The notes beneath the pieces are model-generated. The model was not told the origin of the DNA, made no database searches, and was given only the letters and a program-made list of their open reading frames with translations. This document shows positions 33,647-42,800 of a stretch of DNA of 64,000 nucleotides, one piece after another; the stretch's first letter is position 1, and each line of letters starts with the position of its first letter. The DNA lies in the NCBI GenBank assembly GCA_021287165.1, contig JAJTAY010000039.1:124001-188000 (forward strand), in the 5' to 3' direction. The position numbers and the translations under genes were made by a program. This DNA is from Bacteroidia bacterium. Lineage in GTDB: Bacteria > Bacteroidota > Bacteroidia > Bacteroidales > F082.

Positions 33647-35032
33647 TTAAATCATCTTTTCTGGGTCAACCCATGCGGTAAACTGCTCGTCGGTGAGCAA
33701 ACCCAGCTCAATAGCGGCCTGCCGGAGCGTGGTGTTTTCGGCATAGGCTTTCTTGGCAATTTTTGCAGCATTGTCGTAGCCGATGTGTGTGTTGAGAGCC
33801 GTGACCAACATCAGCGAGTTTTCGAGGTTCTGTTTTATGCGGGCAATGTTGGCTTCGATGCCTATGGCGGCGTGCTCTGTAAAGCTTACGCAGGCTTCGC
33901 CCAGCAAACGCGCCGATTGCAACAGGTTGGCAATCATCACCGGCTTGAAAACATTGAGCTGGAAGTGACCATGTGTGCCGGCCACCGTAATGGCTGCATC
34001 GTTGCCAATCACCTGAGCGCATACCATGCTCAGCGATTCGTTCTGCGTGGGGTTTACCTTACCAGGCATGATGCTCGAACCGGGTTCGTTGGCCGGAAGT
34101 ATAATTTCGCCTATGCCACAGCGTGGGCCGGAAGCAAGCAACCGGGTATTGTTGGCAATATGCATCAGACTCACGGCCAGCTGCTTTAGCGCGCCATGGG
34201 TTTCAACAATGGCATCGTGGGCCGAAAGGGCTTCAAATTTGTTGGGTGCAGTGCGGAAGGGAAGGCCGGTAAGCTGTGCAATGTGGTGGGCAACTTTTTC
34301 GCTGTATCCTTCGGGGGTATTGATGCCCGTACCCACTGCGGTGCCGCCCAAAGCCAGTTCGCTGAGGTGGTCCATGGTGTTGCGCAGGGCATACAATCCA
34401 TAGTCCAGCTGGGCCACATAACCGGAAAATTCCTGTCCCAGGGTCAGGGGTGTAGCATCCATCAGGTGTGTGCGTCCGATCTTGACGATGTTATTGAATG
34501 CTTCGGCCTTTTCGTTCAGTGCGTTGCGCAGCATTTCAACGCCTGGAATGGTCACTTCCACAATCAGCTTGTAAGCTGCAATGTGCATGGCTGTCGGGAA
34601 AGTGTCGTTCGATGATTGCGACTTGTTCACATCATCGTTGGGGTGAATGGTTTTTTTGGCATCGTCGAGCTTGCCGCCGGCCAGTACGTGGGCTCTGTTG
34701 GCCACCACCTCATTGACGTTCATATTGCTTTGGGTGCCCGATCCGGTTTGCCAGATGACCAGCGGAAACTGATCGTCGTGCTGTCCGGCCAGGATTTCGT
34801 CGCAAACCTTGCTTATCAAGTCTTTTTTATCTTCGGCCAATACACCCAGCTCATAATTGGTGATGGCGGCGGCCTTCTTCAGATAGGCAAAGGCGTAAAT
34901 GATTTCGCGCGGCATACTGCCTTCAGGTCCGATACGAAAATTATTGCGCGAGCGCTCGGTTTGTGCACCCCAATACTTGTCGGCGGGAACCTCAACAGGC
35001 CCCATGGTGTCTTTTTCGATGCGGTATTTCAT
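33647..35032 (-). CDS. fumC: Class II fumarate hydratase
   Basis: The 461-residue enzyme hydrates fumarate to malate in the TCA cycle or, in anaerobes, works in reverse on the way to succinate. It has the superfamily signature [16 protein letters not shown], the substrate-binding [18 protein letters not shown] and [18 protein letters not shown]. Length matches FumC (E. coli 467). Mdh lies about 4 kb away on the same strand, though not in one operon. A four-helix-bundle gene precedes it by 23 bases. Confidence 0.97.
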   Translation of the reverse strand: MKYRIEKDTMGPVEVPADKYWGAQTERSRNNFRIGPEGSMPREIIYAFAYLKKAAAITNYELGVLAEDKKDLISKVCDEILAGQHDDQFPLVIWQTGSGTQSNMNVNEVVANRAHVLAGGKLDDAKKTIHPNDDVNKSQSSNDTFPTAMHIAAYKLIVEVTIPGVEMLRNALNEKAEAFNNIVKIGRTHLMDATPLTLGQEFSGYVAQLDYGLYALRNTMDHLSELALGGTAVGTGINTPEGYSEKVAHHIAQLTGLPFRTAPNKFEALSAHDAIVETHGALKQLAVSLMHIANNTRLLASGPRCGIGEIILPANEPGSSIMPGKVNPTQNESLSMVCAQVIGNDAAITVAGTHGHFQLNVFKPVMIANLLQSARLLGEACVSFTEHAAIGIEANIARIKQNLENSLMLVTALNTHIGYDNAAKIAKKAYAENTTLRQAAIELGLLTDEQFTAWVDPEKMI

Positions 35033-35055
35033 GATTTTGTTGCTTTTGGTCGGGC

Positions 35056-35427
35056 TTAGGAGATTTTCTTCGACATACGGCTGGCCATTCGGTGCAATTC
35101 GCGTCCGATGGTGGAAGTTTCTTCCGTATATTTTTCGTATTCGGAGGGCTTAAGGAAACCAAGTTGAGTGCAGATGTAAAGCAGCGCCTCCAGCTCGCGC
35201 ACTGCATTGCCGGCATCGGTGAGGTTGCGCGCTGCGCCGGCACTGATGCCCGATTGCGGCACCGACGAAACCATCACGGCCAGGTCGATGGCTTTGTTGC
35301 GGAGCCTGCGTCCCAGTCCGTCCTTCTCTTCAGCAGGAAAAGTATTGGTGGCAGCATAAATCAGCCGCACAAAATCCATGGTCTGTTTCCATACCGGAAG
35401 CTGCTCAAAATGGTTGTCGGTGTACAT
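35056..35427 (-). CDS. Four-helix-bundle protein (23S rRNA-IVS/bS23-like family)
   Basis: The 123-residue helical protein fits the 'four helix bundle protein' family often called S23-like, originally found in rRNA intervening sequences. Visible marks are [15 protein letters not shown] at the N-terminus and the [18 protein letters not shown] helix. Here it is encoded in an ordinary operon between the ArsC-like gene and fumC, not in rRNA. Members form pentamers or bind nucleic acid or partner proteins, but no function is settled. Confidence 0.85.
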   Translation of the reverse strand: MYTDNHFEQLPVWKQTMDFVRLIYAATNTFPAEEKDGLGRRLRNKAIDLAVMVSSVPQSGISAGAARNLTDAGNAVRELEALLYICTQLGFLKPSEYEKYTEETSTIGRELHRMASRMSKKIS

Positions 35428-35438
35428 CTTTTTGTTTT

Positions 35439-35780
35439 TTACAAAATTGATAAAATATTTTCAGGCGGATTGGCAATTGTGGCTTTATCTGTCGTTTCGA
35501 CTATCGGTCGCTGAAGAAGTTGCGGCTGAGCCAGCAATACCTCAATCCACTCCTCCTCGCTGAGCTGTTTGCCTTTGATATGATGCTTGTAGTAGTCTTC
35601 CTGTTTGCGCACCATAAGCGCAAAAGGCAATTCCAGCTTGACCGAAAGGCGGCGCAGGTCGTTGGCTGACAGAGGATTCTTTAAATATTCAACTACTTCA
35701 TAATCGGACACATACTGTTTCAATGCTTCCAGTCCTTCGCGCGATTTCTTGCAGCGCGGATTGTGGTAAATCCTCTCCAT
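35439..35780 (-). CDS. ArsC/Spx-family thioredoxin-fold protein
   Basis: The 113-residue protein has the ArsC/Spx fold: an N-terminal CxxS-type site (YHNPRCKKSREG, C10 to S13), a middle helix-strand part (VVEYLKNPLSANDLRRLSVK) and a C-terminal QRPIVETTDKATIANPPE block with the conserved Arg-Pro pair. True arsenate reductases use a Cys near the N-terminus plus three Arg; most unlinked members are of unknown function. No ars genes are nearby. ATG 35780 (MERIYHN) was chosen because it begins the domain, and it lies 4 bases after the prfB stop. Confidence 0.87.
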   Translation of the reverse strand: MERIYHNPRCKKSREGLEALKQYVSDYEVVEYLKNPLSANDLRRLSVKLELPFALMVRKQEDYYKHHIKGKQLSEEEWIEVLLAQPQLLQRPIVETTDKATIANPPENILSIL

Positions 35781-35784
35781 AAGC

Positions 35785-36886
35785 TTAGTTTTCGTTCTGT
35801 GTTCCGCCAAATTCCATCAGATAGGCCTTAATAAAATCTTCCAGTTCGCCATCCAGTACGGCCTGAACATTGGAGGTTTCGAAACCTGTTCTTACGTCTT
35901 TGATCAGCTTGTAAGGGTGAAGCACATAGGAGCGAATTTGCGAGCCCCACTCAATTTTTTTCTTGCCGCTTTCTATTTTGTCTCTGGCTTCCTGTTTTTT
36001 GCGAAGTTCCATTTCGTAAAGCTGCGATTTGAGCATCTGCATGGCTTTTTCGCGGTTCTGCAGCTGCGAACGGGTTACCTGACATTCGATGACAATGCCG
36101 GTAGGCGCATGTTTGAGCCGAACAGCAGTTTCTACTTTGTTCACGTTTTGTCCGCCAGGACCGCTGGACCGGAAAGTGTCCCAGCTGATGTCGGCCGGAT
36201 TGATGACGATTTCGATATTTTCGTCCACCACGGGATACACGTAAACCGAGGCAAAGCTCGTATGACGCCGGCTGTTGGAATCGAAAGGAGAGATGCGAAC
36301 CAGACGGTGAACGCCGTTTTCGCCTTTAAGATATCCAAAGGCGTACTCGCCTTCAATTTCGAGCGAGCAGCTTTTAATGCCGGCCACATCGCCTTCCTGC
36401 AGGTCAAGTTCGTTCACCTTGTACCCGTTTTTTTCGGCCCACATCACATACATGCGCATGAGCATCTGCGCCCAGTCCTGACTTTCGGTGCCACCGGCGC
36501 CGCTGTTGATGTTCACAATGGCCGAAAGTTTGTCTTCCTCTCCGCCAAGCATGTTTTTAAATTCGAGGGCTTCAATCTGGGTCAGGCAAGCCTGATATGC
36601 TTTGTCAAGGTCGTTTTCGGTGGCGTCGCCGCTGTCAAAGAACTCGCGGGCCATACCTAGTTCCTCGAACAGCTGTTCGGCTGTTTGGTAGCCTTCAATC
36701 CATTTTTTTCTTTCCCTGATTTGTTTGAGCAGTTGCTCGGCGGCTTTGGGATCGTCCCAAAAATCGGGCGCCAGGGTGCGCTCTTCCAGTTCTTCGGCCT
36801 CTACACGTTTTCGGTCAACGTCAAAGATACCTCCTCAAGGCTTCAAGCCTCTTACCGATTTCTTTAATTTGTTCGGTAGTAATCAT
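35785..36886 (-). CDS. prfB: Peptide chain release factor 2, made by programmed +1 frameshift
   Basis: RF2 reads UGA/UAA stop codons. The protein is split between two frames. ATG 36886 opens a 21-codon ORF that ends in CTT TGA; skipping one base joins it to the frame read from 36822 to 35785, giving 366 residues, the normal RF2 length. The slip site is AGGAGG-TAT-CTT-TGA-C (36836-36820), same spacing as in E. coli. The 289-residue second frame alone lacks a normal start. The GGQ motif ([15 protein letters not shown]) and the release-factor domain are present. A TATCTTTG -7 box lies at 36926-36933. RF2 levels control the shift. Confidence 0.97.
36820..36836 (-). promoter_or_regulatory. prfB: prfB programmed +1 frameshift site
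   Basis: On the minus strand, AGGAGG (an SD-like stimulator), three bases, then CTT-TGA-C. The ribosome pauses at UGA when RF2 is scarce and slips one base forward from CUU to UUU. The in-frame UGA is at 36823-36821. Confidence 0.93.
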
Positions 36887-36925
36887 ATTCGGATAATTTG
36901 AGCTGCGTTAAGCAATTGCAGCCGG

Positions 36926-36933
36926 CAAAGATA
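36926..36933 (-). promoter_or_regulatory. Bacteroidota -7 box for prfB
   Basis: The minus strand reads TATCTTTG about 40 bases before the prfB ATG. I see no -33 TTTG at the right spacing. Confidence 0.45.
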
Positions 36934-36951
36934 AACAATCGGCCCAATGCT

Positions 36952-37410
36952 TTAATCCTCTTCTTTGATCACCTGCCATACCAGCGAAGGCTGAAAGCCT
37001 TTCTGAATGGCATATTGCGCCAGCTTTGCCTTGTACTTGTAGGGGTCTGATTCGTCGATGCGTTTTTCCGACAATACGCTGCGAAGCACATTCATGTATT
37101 CTTCCGAGTCAATTTCCTGCAGGCCGATCTGGATGATGAGCTCTGGTATTTTTTTCTGTCGCAGGGCAAAGATGATCTTGTTTCTGCCCCATTTGTTGTG
37201 CCGCAGCTTTCCCAGCGCAAAAGAGCGAACAAACCGATCTTCGTCAATATATCCTTCATTTTCAAGCTTAACAATGATTTGCTCGATCACTTCGGGACGG
37301 GCTTTCCAGCTAAACAGCTTTTCTCTTACTTCCTGGATGCAGCGCTCCTGATAGTCGCAAAAATGACGGGCCTTCTGCAGGAGGTATTCGTTTTCGGGAG
37401 CCATAGACAT
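36952..37410 (-). CDS. recX: Regulatory protein RecX
   Basis: This 152-residue RecX protein binds RecA filaments and limits recombination and SOS induction. It is all-helical with three tandem three-helix repeats. The family block ENEGYIDEDRFVRSFALGKLRHNKWG is visible, and GRNKIIFALRQKKIP follows. No recA is nearby. ATG 37410 (or 37404) starts it; it lies upstream of prfB on the same strand. Confidence 0.9.
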   Translation of the reverse strand: MSMAPENEYLLQKARHFCDYQERCIQEVREKLFSWKARPEVIEQIIVKLENEGYIDEDRFVRSFALGKLRHNKWGRNKIIFALRQKKIPELIIQIGLQEIDSEEYMNVLRSVLSEKRIDESDPYKYKAKLAQYAIQKGFQPSLVWQVIKEED

Positions 37411-37465
37411 AAATCGCTTAAACCTTGCAAGGTAAGTGATTTAGACCTGAAATGCAAGTTTCGGA

Positions 37466-37921
37466 TTAATTGGAAAAATAGTGCAGCGTCAGATCAAAGA
37501 CCAGCACTGAATTGGCGGGTATTCCTGGCATGGATTGGTTGCCATAGCCTAAAGGCGACGGAACATAGAGGCTGATTCGGCCTCCGCTGCCAATGAGTGG
37601 CAATCCCTGCTGCCAGCCTTTGATCAATCCGGCAAGTTGAAACGACACAAACTCTCCACTATCGAAAGTATTTCCATTGAGCAGCTTGCCGGTATAGCTC
37701 ACTGTAACCGTGGAACTCAGCTTAGGCCTTTGTTCCGATCCCTGTCGATGCACATAGTAGTACAAACCGCTCTCCAGATGGCTCGCCTGAATATTGTTGT
37801 TGGCCAGATACTGCTCGATAAGGGCTATATCGTTGTGCAACTGATGATTATCGTCTTCTTTCTTGCAGGAAGCAATCAGCAGAATTGGTATAATTAGAAA
37901 AAATAAGAGGCTCTTTTTCAT
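37466..37921 (-). CDS. Lipoprotein FKBP-type peptidyl-prolyl isomerase
   Basis: The 151-residue lipoprotein (lipobox ILLIASC, C19) carries one FKBP domain with VTVSYTGKLLNGNTFDSGE, the FQLAGLIKGWQQGLPLIGSGG core and SPLGYGNQSMPGIPANSVLVFDLTL. These residues form the prolyl-isomerase pocket. Such periplasmic or outer-membrane FKBPs help fold exported proteins. ATG 37921 is chosen because it gives a normal signal; longer starts are possible. The sirtuin gene ends just upstream, one base away on the same strand. Confidence 0.92.
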   Translation of the reverse strand: MKKSLLFFLIIPILLIASCKKEDDNHQLHNDIALIEQYLANNNIQASHLESGLYYYVHRQGSEQRPKLSSTVTVSYTGKLLNGNTFDSGEFVSFQLAGLIKGWQQGLPLIGSGGRISLYVPSPLGYGNQSMPGIPANSVLVFDLTLHYFSN

Positions 37922-37922
37922 G

Positions 37923-38615
37923 TCATCCATACTTTTCGATGAGCTCATCAACCAGTTTGGGCAAACCAATTCCTGCCTTTTCCCTGATGGTGACGACGTT
38001 TTTCATGTAATAGGGTGCCTCGGCCTTTGGGTCGACTAAATAGACCGGAATACTATTTTTGGCATAATCGAGCAGGCCGGCTGCTGGGTAAACCTGCAAC
38101 GAGGTTCCTACCACAATCATAATGTCTGCCTGACGAACAATCTGAATGGCAAGGCCGATGTTAGGCACTGCCTCGCCAAACCACACGATATGAGGCCTGA
38201 GCTGTGAGCCTTCTTCGCATTTGTCGCCCCATTTAAGTTCCCAATTGTCCAGGGTATAAACTAAATTCGGGTTTTTAGTGCTTCTGGCTTTTTTAAGTTC
38301 ACCGTGCAGGTGCAACACCCGGCCCGATCCGGCGCGTTCGTGCAGGTCGTCAACGTTTTGGGTAACGATGTCGGTGATAAAATGCTGCTCAAGCCTTACG
38401 AGGGCCTTGTGTCCTTCATTCGGTTGAACTTCAAAGAGTTGTTTGCGGCGCTCGTTGTAAAATTCGAGTACAAGATGCGGATTTTTTTCCCACGCCTGTG
38501 GTGTGGCAAGGTCCTGAAAACGATGCGTGCGCCACAAACCATCTCCGTCGCGAAAGGTACGGATGCCGCTCTCGGCGCTGATCCCGGCACCGCTCAAAAC
38601 AACAATATTTTTCAT
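37923..38615 (-). CDS. SIR2-type NAD-dependent deacylase lacking the zinc cysteines
   Basis: The 230-residue sirtuin removes acyl groups from lysines using NAD. It has GAGISAESGI (NAD loop, 9-18), TQNVDDLHERAG and the catalytic HGE motif (H104), and VVGTSLQVYPAAG. Y53 and R56 in EFYNERRKQ form the YxxR pair that binds succinyl/malonyl groups in CobB and SIRT5. The segment where CobB carries its zinc cysteines (between HGE and LRPHIVWFGE) holds only one Cys (C133), so zinc is probably not bound as in E. coli. ATG 38615 immediately follows a terminator hairpin. Confidence 0.9.
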   Translation of the reverse strand: MKNIVVLSGAGISAESGIRTFRDGDGLWRTHRFQDLATPQAWEKNPHLVLEFYNERRKQLFEVQPNEGHKALVRLEQHFITDIVTQNVDDLHERAGSGRVLHLHGELKKARSTKNPNLVYTLDNWELKWGDKCEEGSQLRPHIVWFGEAVPNIGLAIQIVRQADIMIVVGTSLQVYPAAGLLDYAKNSIPVYLVDPKAEAPYYMKNVVTIREKAGIGLPKLVDELIEKYG

Positions 38616-38650
38616 TGAAAAACCGGGCCTCATGGTTGAGAACCCGGTTA
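38616..38650 (-). terminator. Terminator of mdh, abutting the sirtuin start
   Basis: On the leftward strand, arms AACCGGG and CCCGGTT (38643-38649 and 38621-38627) enclose a 15-base loop and are followed by a T run. It lies about 45 bases after the mdh stop, and its T run ends within a few bases of the sirtuin ATG at 38615. Confidence 0.75.
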
Positions 38651-38691
38651 CAAAAATAACAGAAATAACGTGTTTAACGCTTGATTAAGCG

Positions 38692-39630
38692 TTAGAAGAG
38701 CTTCATATCGTCGAGTACTTTCATCAGCGATTTTACGCTGTCCGACGATTCGTAGAGCAATTTCTTCTCGTCTTTATTGAGATCAACTTCAATGATTTCC
38801 TGAATGCCCTGACGGCCAAGCTTTACCGGAACTCCTAAATAAACGTCGTTCAGGCCATATTCGCCCTGCAAAAAGGCGCAAACGGGGAATACGCGGTTCT
38901 GGTCGTCAACAATGGCTTCGGCCATTTGCGCTGCTGCTGCTCCGGGCGCATACCAGGCCGAAGTACCCATAAGGTTTACCAGCTCGCCGCCGCCTTTTTT
39001 GGTGCGCTCAACGATCTTGTCAAGCTCTTCTTTTCCAAGTAGTTCTGTCACTGGAATGCCGCTGATCGAAGTGTAGCGGGGCAGCGGCACCATAGTGTCG
39101 CCATGGCCTCCCATAAGCAGGGCATGCACGTCGGCGGGCGAAACGTTGAGCGCCTCGGAGATAAACGCGCGGTAGCGGGCCGTGTCGAGGGTGCCGGCCA
39201 TACCGAACACCTTGCGCGGCTCTTTGTGGCTGGCCAGATAGGCGGCGTAGGTCATGACGTCGAGAGGGTTCGACACCACGATGATAATGGCATCGGGCGA
39301 ATACTTGATGGCCTTCTCGGTAACCTCTTTCACGATGGTGGCGTTAGTCTTGATAAGATCGTCGCGCGACATGCCTGGCTTGCGGGGCAATCCTGAGGTG
39401 ATAACGATGATACCCGAGCCTTTGGTCTTTAAGTAATCGTTGGTCGAGCCGGTTACCCTGGTGTTAAAGTGGTTGATGGGGGCAGTCTGCCAGATATCAA
39501 GCGCCTTACCTTCGGCAGTGCCTTCCTTGATGTCGACAAGCACAACCTCCTTGCAAAGATTCTTGTGGGCGATTACATTGGCACAGGTTGCGCCAACATT
39601 GCCTGCACCGATGACGGTGATTTTTTCCAT
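38692..39630 (-). CDS. mdh: Malate dehydrogenase (LDH-like type)
   Basis: The 312-residue enzyme interconverts malate and oxaloacetate with NAD. It has the Rossmann loop VIGAGNVGATCAN, the MAGTLDTARYR substrate-binding Arg, and the active-site His in LLMGGHGDTMVPL. These are typical of the LDH-like MDH group. ATG 39630 (MEKITVIGAG) matches the usual family start. A longer start at 39693 (METFDEQFAE) is possible because a TAATTTTG -7 box ends only 6 bases upstream of it, which would leave almost no leader. A terminator follows at 38616-38650. Confidence 0.96.
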   Translation of the reverse strand: MEKITVIGAGNVGATCANVIAHKNLCKEVVLVDIKEGTAEGKALDIWQTAPINHFNTRVTGSTNDYLKTKGSGIIVITSGLPRKPGMSRDDLIKTNATIVKEVTEKAIKYSPDAIIIVVSNPLDVMTYAAYLASHKEPRKVFGMAGTLDTARYRAFISEALNVSPADVHALLMGGHGDTMVPLPRYTSISGIPVTELLGKEELDKIVERTKKGGGELVNLMGTSAWYAPGAAAAQMAEAIVDDQNRVFPVCAFLQGEYGLNDVYLGVPVKLGRQGIQEIIEVDLNKDEKKLLYESSDSVKSLMKVLDDMKLF

Positions 39631-39699
39631 AACTTCTTCGTTGTTTTCGTTATTGAATGGGTTTTCTGCAAATTGTTCGTCGAATGTTTCCATACAGCG

Positions 39700-39707
39700 C
39701 AAAATTA
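39700..39707 (-). promoter_or_regulatory. Bacteroidota -7 box for mdh
   Basis: The minus strand reads TAATTTTG, ending 6 bases before the alternative ATG at 39693 and about 70 bases before ATG 39630. A TTG lies upstream at slightly long spacing (23 bases). Confidence 0.5.
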
Positions 39708-39769
39708 GGCATTCAGGGTCGAATTTCCTACAACGTTTGCAGGGGTGAAAAGCATGATCATTTCTAAAA

Positions 39770-39804
39770 AACGAAAGCCGGCACAAGACAGGCCGGCTTT
39801 CGCT
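39770..39804 (-). terminator. Terminator of the BNR-repeat protein gene
   Basis: Perfect 11-base arms CGAAAGCCGGC (39772-39782) and GCCGGCTTTCG (39792-39802) with a 9-base loop, followed on the leftward strand by a run of six T. It lies 19 bases after the stop at 39821. Confidence 0.88.
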
Positions 39805-39820
39805 TTAATTAATTCTCAAT

Positions 39821-42800
39821 TCACATTCCCGGAATACGTCCCGGGGTTAGGGGCGCGCCCAGCTTGTCGAGTTCACTTTCTATTTTTTTCAACTCATTGT
39901 TCAAGCCATTGAGCTGTTCTATTACTGCAGGCAGTTCATCCCTCAGGATTTCGTAATTGGTTCGCATGGTTCGCGTAGGCGCACTGGTGCTCGACCAGGT
40001 ACCCGACAGGATTACATCCATCCGGTAATCCAGCGAAACAGGTTCCGGAGGCACTTCTTCGAAACTTGCCTTGGGGCTGGTGCCGTTGAGCACAAAATCG
40101 ATGTCCTTGAGCTGCATGGCCAGTTCGCGGGCTTTTTCCGCCAGTTTTGCATCGGCTTTATAAGTGTAATGAATCGTCTGGCGAACGTTCTCTACCCTGC
40201 GATTGAGTTCGCCCCAATATTTCTGCGTGGCATCCAGATTCTTACGCAACTGAGCTGCTTGAAGATGAAACTGTGTCATTATTAATCTGTTGGGGGCGGG
40301 GAGACTTGTATTGTTAAGCGCCCTGGCTTCGAACGAGAGTGGTCCGGCCAGTTTTTTCTCAACGCCGTCGTGGTTCATAGCCAGCTCTACGGTGTATTTG
40401 CCCGGCACCACCATCATGCCATCAGGATTGTTTTGCGCCGGCTTGAAGGAGGGTTTTTCGTCCATCCTGTTCACCGGAAGGTCGTAGCGCAAGCGCCAGT
40501 TGATGCGGTTGATGCCTTTTTTAGGCTCCTGATAGAGCTTTCTGACAATATCGCCGCGCTCATCGCGGATGGTGAAAATGAGATAGGGTGCTATTTCGTC
40601 TTCTTCTTCGCGCAATTGTTTGCGGTCAGGCTGTGGAATGGGCTGCGATTTGTCAAAGAGGTCCTTCTCCTTGTCGAGCCTGATCTGTTTTTTGGTTTTG
40701 GGTACATCTTTCAGGTAATAGGTAAACACTGCGCCAAATTCAGGATTTGGTGCCGTGAAATAGGTTGATCCAGTGCCATATCTTGCCCCTTCTTCAACAT
40801 ACATCAGTGCGTCGCGCACCGGGAACAGCAGGGCTTCGCTTTCGCGCAGCTTAGCAGCATCAATGTGGCGAAGCGGATCGTAATTATCAAGGATATAGAA
40901 CCCGCGACCAAAAGTAGCCAGCACCAGATCGTTTTCGCGTTCCTGAATGGCAATATCGCGCACTGGTATATCCGGTAGTCCGGGATTGTGTTTTACCCAT
41001 GTTTTGCCGCCATCCACGCTGAAATAGAATGAAAATTCAGTGCCAACAAACAACAGATCAGGATTGATAAAGTCCTGAGCTACTGTGTGAACGGTTTCGT
41101 TTTTGGGCAGGTTTGCAGCAATGGAAACCCATGTGCGGCCTTTGTCGGACGATTTTAGCAGATAGGGTTTAAAATCATCGTTTTTAATGTTGTTGAAGCT
41201 TGCAAACACCACATTTTCATCAAAACGCGAGGGGAATACGTCACTCACATAAGTATATTCCGGCACTCCGGGAAAGCTTCCGGCCTTTCGCCAGGTTTTT
41301 CCGTCATCTTCGGTCACCTGTATCAGGCCATCGTCGGTGCCAACATACAATAGTCCTTCTTTTATTGGCGACTCGGCCAGCGAAACAATGGTGCCCCATT
41401 GCGAGGTGCTTAAATCTTTGGCAACGGCATTTGAGGGCCAAAACTTTCCCATCACTTTAAACTGATTACGGTCTTCATTGCGCGTGAGGTCGCCGCTTAT
41501 GGTTTCCCAGCTGTCGCCGCGGTCGTTGCTTCTGAATAGCCGCTCTGCACCCATATAAAGCCTGGTTTTGTTGTGCCTGCTGAGAATAAACGGCGCATCC
41601 CAGTTCCAGCGATAGTGCAGTTCGCCCTTGCCGGGTTCCGGTTTTATTTTGATGCGCTCACCGCTGGCTTTGTCGTAGCGGAAAATGTTGCCATACTGAT
41701 AAGCCGAGTACACAATGTTTGGATTATCCACCTCAATGGCCTGCCAGAATCCGTCGCCGCCCAGGGTTACCACCCATTCGTCGCTGGCCACGCCGGCGCT
41801 GCTGGTATTGCGCGAAGGCCCGCCAAAGCTGTTATTGTCCTGCGTGCCACCATAAACCCAATAGAAAGGCTCGCTATTGTCCACATTAACCCTGTAAAAC
41901 TGGGTTATCGGCAGATTGCTCTTGAAAACAAAATGTTCACCGTCGTCGAAAGTCTCGTAAAGCCCGCCGTCACCGCCAATGGTCCAGTGGCGGGTGTCGC
42001 GCGGGTCAATCCAAAGGCAGTGGTCGTCCACATGACGCTTGTTCAGTCCGAGATTCTTCCAGGTGCGCCCGCCGTCGTAGGTTACTCTCGAAACCACATC
42101 GAGGGCAAACACCTTGTCCGGATTTACAGGGTCGGGAACAATCATGTTGAAATACTGCCCGCTGGAAGTATAATCGCTCATTTTGCTCCACGAAGCCCCC
42201 TTATTGGTCGAACGGTAGAAACCGCCCTTTCCGTCAGAGGCTTCCACGATAAAGTAAACGATGTCAGGATTGGCCGGCGAAACCTCGATAGAACCACCAC
42301 CCACATGGCCTGATGGCAATCCGTTGGTCAGCTTATTCCAGGTTTTTCCGCCGTCAACGGTTTTGTAAACGGCCGATTCCGGTCCGCCGCCAATTTTTGT
42401 AAAGAAATGTCTGCGCCTCTGTTCGGAGGTGGCGTAGAGTACATCAGGATTGCGTGGATCGATGGTAATATGGTTTACTCCGGTGTTTTCGCTGATGTAA
42501 AGCACACGTTCCCAGGTTTTTCCGCCATCAGTGGTTTTATACAATCCGCGGTCGCCACCAGGTCCCCACACCGAGCCTTCGGCCGCCACATAAACAACAT
42601 CGCTGTTGCGCGGGTCGATGATGATCTTGCCGATTTGTCGAGACTCTTTCAGTCCCATGTTTTTCCAGCTTCGGCCGCCGTCGTCGGAGCGATAAACCCC
42701 ATTGCCATAGCCTAAGGCACGTTGATGAGTGTTTTCGCCTGTACCTGCCCATACTACCTGGGTGTTGTTGGGATCGATGGCGATGTAGCCAATGGCATAG

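Noticed and set aside
36823-36830. TATCTTTG inside prfB, identical to a -7 box
   Set aside because: It is part of the conserved frameshift site (TAT-CTT-TGA); the resemblance is a coincidence of the recoding sequence.
36654-36886. prfB as a frameshifted pseudogene
   Set aside because: The TGA sits in the exact programmed-frameshift context and the joined product has normal RF2 length, so it is a functional recoded gene.
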